Shown here one piece after another: positions 7,258-16,854 of a DNA stretch of 56,272 bases. Location of the stretch: NCBI GenBank assembly GCA_903939765.1, contig CAJAIK010000046.1:1-56272 (forward strand), written 5' to 3'. The DNA is from an uncultured Chlorobiaceae bacterium. GTDB taxonomy: Bacteria; Bacteroidota; Chlorobiia; Chlorobiales; Chlorobiaceae. The notes beneath the pieces were generated by a model that was given only the letters and a program-made list of their open reading frames with translations, was not told where the DNA came from and did not search any database. The translations under genes and the position numbers were made by a program. Each line of letters starts with the position of its first letter. Position 1 is the stretch's first letter.

Positions 7258-7797
7258 ATGCCTTTTTTGAAAAAAATTATCATTCTCGTTATATCACTGC
7301 AACTGATGATTTTTCCTTGCATGCCTGCTCATGCAGCAGTGGCTGATCTGGTCAGTTCTCCCCCTTCAAACTATAAACCGCTGCCAGGCCCGAATTATCC
7401 TGTAGATAAAGGCGCCTATTTTACGGATGATTTTGGCAACATTCTTATGGTTGTCAATGTCCTTGGTCAAGTAAACAGGCCAGGACAGACTGTAGTCAGA
7501 GAAAATGTAGACTTTGCAGAACTCCTGTCAATTGTCGGCGATGTACGTGAAAACGCAAATTTGAAAAAAGTTATTGTGGCTCGGCACATTCCGGACAGCA
7601 AGGTGGCGCAGGTTTTTCAGATAGATCTTAAAAAGTTTTACAAAAAGGGTGATGAGAGCGACTTTATCGCTTTAAAACCAAATGATACCATTATTGTTCC
7701 CGAAAAAAGCGGCTTGACGGTTGCCAATATTGCGCAAGTAACATCAATCCTGTTTACAGGAGTAAGCTACTACGTATTCCTCAATAATCTCAAGTGA
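7258..7797 (+). CDS. SLBB-domain polysaccharide export/biosynthesis protein
   Basis: 179 residues with a signal peptide (residues 1-27, hydrophobic core 'IIILVISLQLMIF', cleavage after 'AHA'). Residues ~60-150 form an SLBB-type beta-grasp domain ('ILMVVNVLGQVNRPGQTVV', later 'IALKPNDTIIVPE') as in Wza-like exporters. The N-terminal Poly_export domain of Wza is missing, so this is a short periplasmic SLBB protein, not a full outer-membrane channel. A final hydrophobic stretch (~158-176) may anchor it. It is the first gene of the locus and overlaps the kinase gene by four bases. Confidence 0.85.
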   Translation: MPFLKKIIILVISLQLMIFPCMPAHAAVADLVSSPPSNYKPLPGPNYPVDKGAYFTDDFGNILMVVNVLGQVNRPGQTVVRENVDFAELLSIVGDVRENANLKKVIVARHIPDSKVAQVFQIDLKKFYKKGDESDFIALKPNDTIIVPEKSGLTVANIAQVTSILFTGVSYYVFLNNLK

Positions 7798-10175
7798 AAA
7801 CAAACGCGACGACCGTGACTGAGAAAAAGCACTTGATCAACCCTTCCGATCCTGATGAAGATGTCATATATCTTGCGGAGAGTGAGCCCTCTTTTCGGCA
7901 GATACATGCAATTTTTCGTCGTTACCTGCGACCAGCGCTTATAATTTTTATGGCAGCGCCCTTCATTGCAGGTTTGGCTTACTTTTCACGTCCGCCCGAA
8001 TACATTGCAGAGGCTATGTTGATGGTCAATGAAGAGGTCGGCCAGAACCAACCGCTCAATGCGCTGATAGGACCAGACAAGGAGAATGACGATTTACAGG
8101 ACAGAGGTACCACCAAAGACATTGTACTGATCAGCTCAATGGCTACTGCTCAACAATTGGTGAGTGAGCTCTATGCAAGCAGTCGCCGCGACACTCTCGA
8201 ATGTCTTGGCAACAAAGGGGACTCTGCGCCATTACAGCGCTTATGGAGTTATTTGCTGGGCAACGGCGCCCAGGCCACTCTCAAACGAGAGTCCGTAAGG
8301 CAAAATCCCAAAATGCAACGGTTTCTTGATGCCCTGGCTCTGCAACAGCGCATCAAGGTGGAAGCTGTGCGCAATACCAACATTCTGAAGGTCTCAGTAT
8401 CAAGTCCCGACCCATCTGAGGCGGTCTATCTGACCAATACGCTCTGCAGGGTCTACAGTGATTCCGATATCAAAAGAAATGCCGCCCGGTATGAACAGGG
8501 AAAAAAGGTTATCAACGAGATGATGCGGGAGCAGGAATTAAAACTTGAACAAGCCAATCTTGTGCTCTCCAATTTTATGGCAGCCAACAAAATCTATGAT
8601 TTTACGAGCAATATCTCGCAGATGATCAGCAAAATCAATGAGATTGAGAGCAAATACAACGACGCTGAAGTCTCTACCCGCATAACGAGAAACAGTTTTA
8701 ACGCTATCGAGCCAAATTTTTCCAGTGCAGATAAAGCGCTCACTTCCCGCATTGCCAAAAATATCGATGCCCAGCTTGACACATTGCTCTCTGAAGTAAA
8801 AGATCGTGAAAGCGAATACATTACACTATTGCGTGAAAAAGGAGAGGGAGACGCGGATGTCAAAGCCAAACGGCAGGAACTCGATGATGCCAAGGCGCGT
8901 TACCAGCAACTCAATCGCGGCAAAATCGCCAGTGAAATCGGTTATGCCGGCAAGAGACAGCAATATAACTATGCATTTACCACTGAAAAACTGCAGAACG
9001 AGAGATCGCTCAACCAGCTCAATTTTGCAAGTGCTGAATATAGCCGTCTGAAACAGTTCTATGAAAATCAGATCAAGCAGCTTCCTCCAAAACAGCAGGA
9101 ATACGCAAAACTTCTGAGAGATCGTGATGTTGTCAGCAACACTTATCTTGCCCTTAAAGCCAAGCTTGATGAAACAAACATCATGCTTGGTTCTGAAGTG
9201 GGCAGAATCACCGTCGCTGAAGCAGCCGTATACCCGGAACTGTCATCAGAAAATTTTAATGCCAGCCTTCTGACCGGTGCGGTCATGAGTCTCCTGCTTA
9301 TTGGAGGGTATATCGGTTATTCGGAAGTCGTTGAAGACTCTATCAAGGATGAACGCTTTTTAAGGAATGCCGGAATTGCACCGTTGGCGCGGATTCCATT
9401 CCTTTCCCGAAAACGCAATATCCTTACCCAAAAAGAGAGTATTGTTGCTAAAATCCAGACAAAATTTCACATCACGGCTTCATATCCTGAATTGCCACCA
9501 CCACGGCCGATGTTTACCGATGCATTGAACTCAAATTTTGCTGAAAGCTTCAGGACGCTTCGTACAAATCTTGACTATATCGATGAGCATCATCAGCTCA
9601 AGTCAATTCTTGTTTCAGGAACAGACGCAGGTGAAGGAAAGTCGATGGTTTGCGCCAATCTTGGAATGGCCTGTGCATTCAGAGGCCAAAAGACACTGAT
9701 TATCGACTGTGACTTGAGACATTCCTCACAGCATGATATCTTCAATGTGAAAAAAGAGCTGGGGTTGACCGACTACCTTCTCGGTAAGCAAGTTGGCATC
9801 GAAGATTGTTTTTTGCAGACCACCCATCTTGAAAACCTCTTTCTCCTGAGCGCAGGCACGAAAGTATCAAACCCCAATGAGATTCTTGGGACACCGAAAA
9901 TGATACAACTCATCGAGGATCTTGAGGGCTGTTTCGACCGCATACTGCTCGACACAACCCCGCTCTTTTTCAGCGATGCGGTTCTGTTGGCAAAAGCAAC
10001 AGATGGTATTCTGCTTGTTGCTCGCCTTCTCTATTCCAGCAAAACAGGAGTTAAGGAGTACGTCGAGGATACCCTCCTGAGGTCACATGTTATTGGTGTT
10101 GCCCTTATTGATTCTCCTGTGGAATCGGGGAGCAAGAGTAAAAAATATTCTGAAAAATACAGCAAAATCGCATAA
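7794..10175 (+). CDS. Polysaccharide co-polymerase / BY-type tyrosine kinase (Wzc-like)
   Basis: 793 residues, full length for a Wzz-kinase fusion. Transmembrane segments near 46-64 and 490-510 flank a periplasmic Wzz domain with long coiled coils (~230-440). The cytoplasmic kinase has Walker A 'SGTDAGEGKS' (~608-617), Walker A' 'LIIDCDLR' (~635-642) and Walker B 'ILLDTTP' (~716-722). The C-terminus has only two tyrosines in a short cluster (Y785, Y789) for autophosphorylation. Such proteins set chain length and couple polymerisation to export. GTG 7794 overlaps the upstream TGA as GTGA, so translation is coupled. Confidence 0.92.
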   Translation: MKTNATTVTEKKHLINPSDPDEDVIYLAESEPSFRQIHAIFRRYLRPALIIFMAAPFIAGLAYFSRPPEYIAEAMLMVNEEVGQNQPLNALIGPDKENDDLQDRGTTKDIVLISSMATAQQLVSELYASSRRDTLECLGNKGDSAPLQRLWSYLLGNGAQATLKRESVRQNPKMQRFLDALALQQRIKVEAVRNTNILKVSVSSPDPSEAVYLTNTLCRVYSDSDIKRNAARYEQGKKVINEMMREQELKLEQANLVLSNFMAANKIYDFTSNISQMISKINEIESKYNDAEVSTRITRNSFNAIEPNFSSADKALTSRIAKNIDAQLDTLLSEVKDRESEYITLLREKGEGDADVKAKRQELDDAKARYQQLNRGKIASEIGYAGKRQQYNYAFTTEKLQNERSLNQLNFASAEYSRLKQFYENQIKQLPPKQQEYAKLLRDRDVVSNTYLALKAKLDETNIMLGSEVGRITVAEAAVYPELSSENFNASLLTGAVMSLLLIGGYIGYSEVVEDSIKDERFLRNAGIAPLARIPFLSRKRNILTQKESIVAKIQTKFHITASYPELPPPRPMFTDALNSNFAESFRTLRTNLDYIDEHHQLKSILVSGTDAGEGKSMVCANLGMACAFRGQKTLIIDCDLRHSSQHDIFNVKKELGLTDYLLGKQVGIEDCFLQTTHLENLFLLSAGTKVSNPNEILGTPKMIQLIEDLEGCFDRILLDTTPLFFSDAVLLAKATDGILLVARLLYSSKTGVKEYVEDTLLRSHVIGVALIDSPVESGSKSKKYSEKYSKIA

Positions 10176-10287
10176 CCCTCTACCCATACAACTCATCTCT
10201 CCCCTGTTCGTTCGTCGTTCAAATCCGGTGGCAACCATCGGATAGCAGTGATTTTCATTGCTTAATGTCAAAGCGGCCAAGTTTTTT

Positions 10288-12288
10288 ATGCCACACAACG
10301 CCTTGGTGAAAAAAATAAAAGTCTGGTTTACGGTGATGCAGATCAGGCTTCTTACTCTTTCGCGCACCGCAAAAAAGGGAGTTGCCCTTATAGCTGATGC
10401 CTGTTCGGCTTTGCTCACCGTATGGCTTGTCTTTGTTTTACTCAAGGAAAGCTGGTCGCTGCCCGATGGGGGGCAGTGGCTGATTTACCTCTCGGCCCCG
10501 CTTCTTGCGCTGCCCATCTTTATTCGTTCAGGCCTCTATAATGCGGTCTTCCGGTATAGCGGTTTTGCCGCACTCAAGGCCGTCATGAATGCATGCATAA
10601 TGTACGGCATTCTTTTTTTTGCGGCCACCCTGTTTCTGCAAAAACCCGGCATGCCCCGTTTTATAGGGATTTTGCAACCGCTGCTGCTTTTCTTTACCGT
10701 CGGAGGCAGCCGAGCTCTGGTGCGCATGTGGCTGAATCTCTCTTCGGCTGAGCCATCGGGACAAAAAGGGGGGGAACGAATACTCATTTACGGCGCAGGC
10801 GCTGCAGGATTGCACATTGCTGGTGCCATAACGCACAGCCGTCAGTTTACCCTCGCCGGATTTCTTGATGACAATCCTCTTCTGCAGGGGCAGACCATCG
10901 ACGGTGTCATGGTATACAGCCCTGATGAAGTTGAGACGCTGGTTAAACGGAAAGCCATTACCAGCATACTTCTGGCTCTGCCCTCAGTTGCCCGCCGACG
11001 CCGTGAAGAAATATTCGACTCCCTTCATACCTTCGGAGTGCATATTCTCACCTTGCCGGGTATTGAAGCTCTTGCCGAAGGCCGGGTCTCAGTTTCCGAT
11101 ATCAAGGAAATCGATATTGAAGATTTGCTTGGCCGCGATCCGGTGCCCCCAGTTTCCAGGCTTTTAGGCCGCTGCATCAAGGGGAAGGTGGTTCTCGTTA
11201 CTGGCGCTGGCGGCAGCATCGGCAGTGAACTCTGCCGCCAGATTCTTTCTTTACACCCTTCAGCTCTTCTGCTTCTCGACCACTCGGAATTCAATTTGTT
11301 CACCATTCATCAGGAGCTTGAGAAGAGGGTGATTCAAGAGCAGAGTAGTGCAAATATTATTCCACTGCTCGGCAACGTCACCGATCAAAAGGCAATGGAA
11401 AAGATCTGCCGCAACTATAAGCCATCGACGCTCTATCATGCCGCAGCATACAAGCATGTGCCGATGGTTGAACGGAACCCTGTCGAAGGCCTGCGCAACA
11501 ATATTTTTGGAACACTGAGCATGGCGCGTGCCGCCTCTGAAAACGGAGTCGAAAACTTTGTCCTCATCAGCACAGACAAGGCTGTCCGGCCAACCAACAT
11601 CATGGGCGCCAGCAAAAGGATCTGCGAGCTGGTACTGCAGGCATTTGCCACAGAAGAGAGCAACACCTGCTTTTCGATGGTTCGCTTCGGCAATGTGCTT
11701 GGTTCAAGTGGTTCAGTCGTGCCTCTTTTTCGTCATCAAATCAAGGCTGGCGGTCCCGTCACCATCACCCACAAGGAGATCACCCGCTATTTTATGACCA
11801 TTCCCGAGGCGGCCCAGCTTGTCATTCAGGCGGGTGCCATGGCCAAAGGGGAAGATGTCTTTCTGCTCGACATGGGCGCTCCGGTAAAAATAGTCGATCT
11901 TGCCCGGCGCATGATAGAGCTTTCAGGCCTCAGCGTGCGTGATCGCCTCCATCCCGAAGGAGATATTGAAATAGTGGAAACTGCCCTTCGTCCCGGAGAA
12001 AAGCTCTTTGAAGAGCTCCTCATTGCCGGCAATCCCCAGCAAACAGAGCACCCCCAGATTTTCAAAGCTCATGAATACTTCTTTACCATGCAGGAACTGA
12101 TGGCAAAACTCACGGAACTTCAGCAGATCATGGAAACCGAGGATGATGCAGCAATCAAGGTATGCCTGCAGCGGCTCGTCAAAGGCTTTACTCCAGATGG
12201 AGAGAGCTCCCCAGCCCTGTCAAAAGAGAAGCATAACGGTGTTCCCGCAGTTTCGCAAGTTTCCCAACCACTTCCGGCATACGTATAA
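10288..12288 (+). CDS. Membrane nucleotide-sugar 4,6-dehydratase (PglF/WbpM/CapD type)
   Basis: About 666 residues. Four N-terminal membrane helices precede a first Rossmann domain ('ILIYGAGAAGLHIAGAI') and a second SDR domain with 'VLVTGAGGSIGSEL' (~301-314). The catalytic segment 'STDKAVRPTNIMGASK' (~428-443) has Met in place of the usual SDR Tyr, as in the PglF/WbpM/FlaA1 dehydratases that act on UDP-GlcNAc to give a 4-keto-6-deoxy sugar. TTG 10258 and ATG 10336 are alternative starts; none has a good ribosome binding site. With PglC, PglD and DegT proteins later in the locus it could begin a bacillosamine-like pathway. Confidence 0.9.
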   Translation: MPHNALVKKIKVWFTVMQIRLLTLSRTAKKGVALIADACSALLTVWLVFVLLKESWSLPDGGQWLIYLSAPLLALPIFIRSGLYNAVFRYSGFAALKAVMNACIMYGILFFAATLFLQKPGMPRFIGILQPLLLFFTVGGSRALVRMWLNLSSAEPSGQKGGERILIYGAGAAGLHIAGAITHSRQFTLAGFLDDNPLLQGQTIDGVMVYSPDEVETLVKRKAITSILLALPSVARRRREEIFDSLHTFGVHILTLPGIEALAEGRVSVSDIKEIDIEDLLGRDPVPPVSRLLGRCIKGKVVLVTGAGGSIGSELCRQILSLHPSALLLLDHSEFNLFTIHQELEKRVIQEQSSANIIPLLGNVTDQKAMEKICRNYKPSTLYHAAAYKHVPMVERNPVEGLRNNIFGTLSMARAASENGVENFVLISTDKAVRPTNIMGASKRICELVLQAFATEESNTCFSMVRFGNVLGSSGSVVPLFRHQIKAGGPVTITHKEITRYFMTIPEAAQLVIQAGAMAKGEDVFLLDMGAPVKIVDLARRMIELSGLSVRDRLHPEGDIEIVETALRPGEKLFEELLIAGNPQQTEHPQIFKAHEYFFTMQELMAKLTELQQIMETEDDAAIKVCLQRLVKGFTPDGESSPALSKEKHNGVPAVSQVSQPLPAYV

Positions 12289-12291
12289 CGC

Positions 12292-13590
12292 ATGAGTAAG
12301 TTCAGAATCGCTATCATCGGTCTTGGTTATGTAGGCCTCCCTCTCGCCGTTGAATTTGCCAAAAAGTACACTGTAACCGGATTTGACATCAAGCAGAAGC
12401 GGGTAGAGGCCCTGCGAAAAGGGAATGATGAGACACTCGAGATATCAAATGATGAACTGAAGAGCGTTCTCTGTGCAGACGAGTTTACGGCTTCCGGAGC
12501 CAACCTCGGTCTTTTTTTGACCACAGACGTAAGGGATCTTGCGTCAGCAAACTACTACATCGTCACCGTCCCGACACCGACCGACAAGAACAACCGTCCC
12601 GTCCTCATTCCGCTCATCAAAGCAAGCGAAACCATCGGGCGGGTGCTCAAGCAGGGGGATATCGTCGTCTACGAATCGACCGTCTATCCCGGCGCTACCG
12701 AAGAGGATTGTGTGCCGGTTCTCGAAAAGGTCTCCGGCCTCACCTTTAACAAAGAGTTTTTTGTCGGTTACTCCCCCGAACGCATAAACCCTGGCGACAA
12801 AGAGCACACCGTCACCAAAATCAAAAAGATCACCTCCGGTTCAACACCTGAAGCCGCAGCAAAAGTTGATGCCCTCTATCGCTCAATCATCGTAGCCGGT
12901 ACACACCTTGCCTCATCTATCAGGGTTGCAGAGGCTGCAAAAGTGATCGAAAACTCCCAGCGCGACATCAACATCGCCTTCGTGAACGAACTTTCCATGA
13001 TTTTCAACCGCATGGGCATCGACACCCATGAAGTTCTTGAAGCTGCAGGCACAAAGTGGAACTTTCTGCCCTTCAGTCCAGGTCTCGTTGGCGGCCACTG
13101 CATCGGTATCGACCCCTACTATCTCGCCCAAAAAGCACAGGAATACGGCTACCATCCCGAAATCATTCTTGCAGGCCGAAGGCTCAACGACAACATGGGC
13201 AAATATGTAGCTTCCGAAGTGGTTAAACTCATGATTCATAAAGAGCTCAAGATCAAAGGAGCAAAAGTGCTCATGCTCGGAATTACCTTCAAAGAAAACT
13301 GCCCCGATATCCGCAACACCCGCGCAGTCGATATCGTCGAAGAACTGAAACAGTACGGCCTCGAAGTTGAAATCCACGACCCGTGGGCCAACCTCGAAGA
13401 GGTCATGCACGAATATGGACTCAAGTGCCTCCCAAAACTCAACGGAAATTATTATGAGGCTATAATTCTCACCGTTGCCCACGATCAGTTTCAATCATTG
13501 AATCTCAGAAAGCTGGGCTCCAGCAGCAGTACAGTTGTTTATGATGTCAAGGGTATACTGACGCAGGATGAGGTTGATGGAAGATTGTAA
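12292..13590 (+). CDS. UDP-N-acetylhexosamine 6-dehydrogenase (WbpA/WbpO/TviB family)
   Basis: 432 residues with an NAD-binding start 'IAIIGLGYVGLPLAVEF', the central UDPG_MGDP_dh domain, and catalytic Cys270 in 'GGHCIGIDPYYLA'. The C-terminal UDP-binding domain has 'ITFKENCPDIRNTRAVDI'. These enzymes oxidise C6 of UDP-HexNAc to the uronic acid. The gene starts 3 bases after the dehydratase and is followed by a Gfo/Idh oxidoreductase, an acyltransferase and a 2-epimerase, the set that makes UDP-diacetamido-mannuronic acid (WbpA, B, E, D, I), but here the WbpE position holds a pseudogene. Confidence 0.93.
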   Translation: MSKFRIAIIGLGYVGLPLAVEFAKKYTVTGFDIKQKRVEALRKGNDETLEISNDELKSVLCADEFTASGANLGLFLTTDVRDLASANYYIVTVPTPTDKNNRPVLIPLIKASETIGRVLKQGDIVVYESTVYPGATEEDCVPVLEKVSGLTFNKEFFVGYSPERINPGDKEHTVTKIKKITSGSTPEAAAKVDALYRSIIVAGTHLASSIRVAEAAKVIENSQRDINIAFVNELSMIFNRMGIDTHEVLEAAGTKWNFLPFSPGLVGGHCIGIDPYYLAQKAQEYGYHPEIILAGRRLNDNMGKYVASEVVKLMIHKELKIKGAKVLMLGITFKENCPDIRNTRAVDIVEELKQYGLEVEIHDPWANLEEVMHEYGLKCLPKLNGNYYEAIILTVAHDQFQSLNLRKLGSSSSTVVYDVKGILTQDEVDGRL

Positions 13591-13642
13591 CATTTGGTTC
13601 GCTTTAAGGAAAAGATTTTTAACCATTTAGAGCTTTCATATC

Positions 13643-14695
13643 ATGTACTCATCAATAACTGACAGAAAGATTCGTGTTGCCATTGTTGGTTGCGGACGCA
13701 TATCAAAAAATCATTTTACGGCTATCGAAAAATATGCTGATACTCTGGAACTCGTTTCTCTTTGTGAAAGCAATAGCATGATTTTGCTGGAGCATCAGGA
13801 ACGCTACGGTGTACCGGGGTATCGCCTGCTTGAGGAGATGCTGAAAACTGAAAAAATTGATCTGATTGTACTCTGCACTCCAAGCGGATTGCATGCTAAT
13901 CAGACTATTCAGGCGGCACACTACGGGGTCAACGTGATGACCGAAAAGCCAATGGCGACGCGCTGGCATGATGGTGTCAATATGGTCAAAGCCTGTGATG
14001 AGGCAAGGGTACGTCTTTTTGTTGTGAAGCAAAACCGCCGAAATGCCACCTTGCAACTGTTAAAGAGAGCAGTTGAAAAAAACCGCTTTGGTCGTATCTA
14101 CATGGTGAATATCAATGTCTTCTGGGCACGGCCGCAGGAGTATTACGACAGCGCAAAGTGGCGCGGAACCTGGGAGTTTGACGGTGGAGCATTTATGAAT
14201 CAGGCAAGCCACTACGTTGATCTGGTTGACTGGCTGATTGGACCGGTCGAGAGTCTTCAGGCTTATACTGGTACTTTGGCGCGCAACATTGAGGTTGAAG
14301 ATACGGGTGTAGTAAGTATCAAGTGGCGTTCCGGTGCGCTTGGTTCCATGAACGTGACCATGTTGACTTATCCAAAAAATCTTGAAGGCTCGATTACCAT
14401 CATTGGCGAAAAAGGGACAGTAAGGGTAGGTGGGTTGGCAGTAAATGAAATTCAGCACTGGGAGTTTTCTGAAAGCGATCCTGATGATGAAAACGTGAAA
14501 ACAGCCAACTATGCAACCACATCAGTATATGGTTTTGGTCATCCGTTGTATTATAAAAACGTCATTGATGTGCTGCATAGGAAAGCGGAACCGGAAACGG
14601 ATGGTCGGGAAGGCTTGCGCTCTCTTGAAATGCTGATTGCAACCTACATTTCTTCGCGGGATGGAAAGCGGGTCTCTTTACCTCTGGAGTACTGA
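13643..14695 (+). CDS. Gfo/Idh/MocA sugar oxidoreductase (WbpB-like)
   Basis: 350 residues. The N-terminal NAD fold has 'VAIVGCGRISKNH' (~13-24) and the family EKP motif at 101-103 ('TEKPMATR'). The C-terminal beta-sheet domain has 'GGAFMNQASHYVDLVDWL', with the usual His of the substrate site. The WbpB branch oxidises C3 of UDP-GlcNAcA to the 3-keto form used by a WbpE aminotransferase. Context supports that role: a 6-dehydrogenase precedes and a WbpD-like acyltransferase follows. A relic matching its N-terminus lies at 34362-34440. Confidence 0.88.
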   Translation: MYSSITDRKIRVAIVGCGRISKNHFTAIEKYADTLELVSLCESNSMILLEHQERYGVPGYRLLEEMLKTEKIDLIVLCTPSGLHANQTIQAAHYGVNVMTEKPMATRWHDGVNMVKACDEARVRLFVVKQNRRNATLQLLKRAVEKNRFGRIYMVNINVFWARPQEYYDSAKWRGTWEFDGGAFMNQASHYVDLVDWLIGPVESLQAYTGTLARNIEVEDTGVVSIKWRSGALGSMNVTMLTYPKNLEGSITIIGEKGTVRVGGLAVNEIQHWEFSESDPDDENVKTANYATTSVYGFGHPLYYKNVIDVLHRKAEPETDGREGLRSLEMLIATYISSRDGKRVSLPLEY

Positions 14696-14698
14696 GAA

Positions 14699-15769
14699 TT
14701 GAAGATTGGCGTGGTCGGAGGAGGTATCAACGGGCTCTGCTGTGCGTGGGAGCTTGCTCGGGATGGTCATCATGTTACTCTTTTTGAGCGGGATGGCATC
14801 ATGCAGGCGACCAGTCGGGCCTCCTCGAAACTGCTGCACGGAGGTATCCGATATCTTGAAAACGGTCAGTTTCGCTTAGTCCGTGAAGGACTCAAGGAGC
14901 GCGATGCGTGGCTCACAGTAGTGCCCCATCTTGCGCAACCCCTTCCGATTATCTATCCAAAATACAGGAGTGGCCGTAGAGGGCGATGGATGCTTGGTGC
15001 GGGATTTGGACTCTATACGTTTTTATCCGGTCACTCCGTGTTGCCTTCATCCCGATGGCTTGAAAAAACAGAAGTCCAGCAGCTTTTGCCTGAATTGAAG
15101 CATGACAACCTGGAAGGCGGGTATCTCTACTATGATGCGCAGATGGATGACTACCTGCTGGGTAAATGGGTCGCGGAACAGTGTCAGAATTTTGGGGTGG
15201 AAATACTGGAAAATACAGCGGTCCACTCACTCTCTCCTGAAGGAAGAGTGAAGCTCTCAGATGGTTCAAAAAGGTGGTTCGATCGGCTCCTGAATGTTGC
15301 CGGCCCGTGGTCAGAACACCTTCTTGCAGTCAGCGACATCGCTGCTAACCATCATCTCGATCTTGTGCGCGGCAGTCATCTGGTTGTCGATCGACAGTGT
15401 GACCATGCGTTGATTCTTGAGGTTCCCAACGAAAGACGGATTTTTTTTGTTTTGCCCTGGCAGGGCAAAACGCTTCTTGGCACAACCGAGGTACGCCAGC
15501 AGCTTGAAGATGCAATTACATGCAGTGAAGAGGAAAAGCGATACCTGATGAATGCCTATAACCACTATTTTTCAAAGGTTATAAGCGAGATTGAACTGCT
15601 TGATGCGTTTGCTGGATTGCGACCTTTGCTCCGTTCGTCGGTCAATTCAGGCAAGTCAAGTCGAGAGTATGCATTACAGCGGAACGAAAAACTGATTACG
15701 GTATTCGGAGGTAAATGGACTACGGCGAGAGCCTTGGCCGGTAAAGTTAAACACAAATGTTTTGCATGA
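14699..15769 (+). CDS. FAD-dependent oxidoreductase, GlpA/GlpD/DAO type
   Basis: 356 residues. The FAD-binding GxGxxG is at residues 7-12 in 'VGGGING'. '[15 protein letters not shown]' (~42-56) is the block typical of glycerol-3-phosphate dehydrogenases, and '[11 protein letters not shown]' and '[13 protein letters not shown]' near the end match the GlpD/DAO fold. It is shorter than GlpD (~500) and lacks its C-terminal domain. It starts at TTG 14699 with a GGAG upstream and overlaps the acyltransferase gene by four bases. Placed between WbpB- and WbpD-like genes it may oxidise a sugar or glycerol-phosphate substituent; the substrate is unknown. Confidence 0.8.
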   Translation: MKIGVVGGGINGLCCAWELARDGHHVTLFERDGIMQATSRASSKLLHGGIRYLENGQFRLVREGLKERDAWLTVVPHLAQPLPIIYPKYRSGRRGRWMLGAGFGLYTFLSGHSVLPSSRWLEKTEVQQLLPELKHDNLEGGYLYYDAQMDDYLLGKWVAEQCQNFGVEILENTAVHSLSPEGRVKLSDGSKRWFDRLLNVAGPWSEHLLAVSDIAANHHLDLVRGSHLVVDRQCDHALILEVPNERRIFFVLPWQGKTLLGTTEVRQQLEDAITCSEEEKRYLMNAYNHYFSKVISEIELLDAFAGLRPLLRSSVNSGKSSREYALQRNEKLITVFGGKWTTARALAGKVKHKCFA

Positions 15770-16353
15770 TGAATAGCATCCACCCTACAGCAATTGTTGA
15801 TGACGGAGCGCAGCTCGGAGCTGGTACCAGGGTCTGGCACTGGGCACATATCTCAGGTGGTGCAAAAATTGGAGAACGATGCTCGTTCGGCCAGAATGTC
15901 TTTGTCGGCAATGATGTCACTATCGGCAACAATGTCAAGGTGCAGAACAATGTCAGCATTTATGATGCGGTGACGCTTGAAGATGATGTTTTTTGCGGTC
16001 CCAGCATGGTCTTTACCAATGTTTATAACCCCCGTTGTGCCATAACGCGGAAGGATGAGTATCGTAAAACGCTGATTAAAAAAGGTGCAACACTTGGGGC
16101 CAACTGTACCATAGTGTGCGGTGTTACCGTTGGAAAATATGCTTTTGTAGCCGCGGGAGCGGTCATAAATCGTGATGTTAAACCCTATGCGCTGATGGCC
16201 GGTGTGCCTGCACGGCAAATCGGATGGATGAGCGAGTTCGGTGAAAAGCTTGATTTGCCATTGACCGGCAACGCTCAAGCGAATTGCCCCAACACCGGCA
16301 AACGCTACTCACTGACAAACGGCAACTGCCAAATTGTTTACACTCAGCCATAA
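15766..16353 (+). CDS. Left-handed beta-helix sugar N-acetyltransferase (WbpD/WlbB-like)
   Basis: 195 residues from ATG 15766, which overlaps the upstream TGA as ATGA. Hexapeptide repeats run through most of the protein ('[20 protein letters not shown]', then '[20 protein letters not shown]'), ending '[15 protein letters not shown]'. The block 'FTNVYNPRC' is typical of the WbpD/WlbB group, which acetylates the 3-amino group of UDP-GlcNAc(3NH2)A with acetyl-CoA. The last ~25 residues resemble the family's 'C-P-TG-RY-L' tail. ATG 15757 and 15769 are alternative starts. Confidence 0.9.
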   Translation: MMNSIHPTAIVDDGAQLGAGTRVWHWAHISGGAKIGERCSFGQNVFVGNDVTIGNNVKVQNNVSIYDAVTLEDDVFCGPSMVFTNVYNPRCAITRKDEYRKTLIKKGATLGANCTIVCGVTVGKYAFVAAGAVINRDVKPYALMAGVPARQIGWMSEFGEKLDLPLTGNAQANCPNTGKRYSLTNGNCQIVYTQP

Positions 16354-16387
16354 GCCCCTCCCTGGCTCCACCTCCATCACGTTACAA

Positions 16388-16854
16388 TTCATGGAATTCA
16401 CAGGATCGTCGTTACCATCACCCTCGGATTTGTATAAACGGACGTATGGATATCATTCAGGCCACAGTTCTTCTCGAAAAAAATGAAGGTTTTTTAAGAA
16501 GCGGTCATAACCCGTGCCCGTATTGCTCCTCAATACACTGAGTTGTTAACGGATATCGTGGTAACTCCCTATATCGCTCCAGAGAACGAGTCTGTCTACG
16601 TGCAATATAGGGTTCAGGTGGAGAGCCGGGATGATGTGCAGCGCAAACTGAAAGAACATAGAGTGCCTGCGGCAGTGCATCCCCCGGGGCAGCTTAATTA
16701 TTAACCGGCATTTTCTTTCCTCGGAATGAATCAAGGAGCCTTTCCAAATTCAGATGCTGCCAGGAAAAAAGTCATGAGCCTTCCGATGCATCCCTTTCTG
16801 ACAGAAGAGACCCAGAACGCTGTACCCGGTTCGTTACGAGAGGCAATCAGTTGA
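16388..16854 (+). pseudogene. Remnant of a WbpE-type DegT aminotransferase (C-terminal half)
   Basis: Translated piecewise in three frames, this stretch gives a nearly continuous C-terminal half of a DegT/WbpE aminotransferase: 'DRRYHHPRICINGRMD' (from 16404), 'EAVITRARIAPQYTELL' and 'VYVQYRVQVESRDDVQRKLK' (to ~16660), then 'RKKVMSLPMHPFLTEET' (~16762-16812). A poly-A run near 16477-16483 and a stop with small deletions near 16680-16705 break the frame. The N-terminal ~200 residues with the PLP lysine are gone. The relic's stop (TGA 16852-16854) overlaps the TTG start of the epimerase, so the genes were once translationally coupled. This is where WbpE belongs in the pathway. Confidence 0.85.

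Noticed and set aside
12913-13494. 193-residue minus-strand frame
   Set aside because: It is the antisense shadow of the UDP-sugar dehydrogenase, which has all its family motifs on the plus strand.
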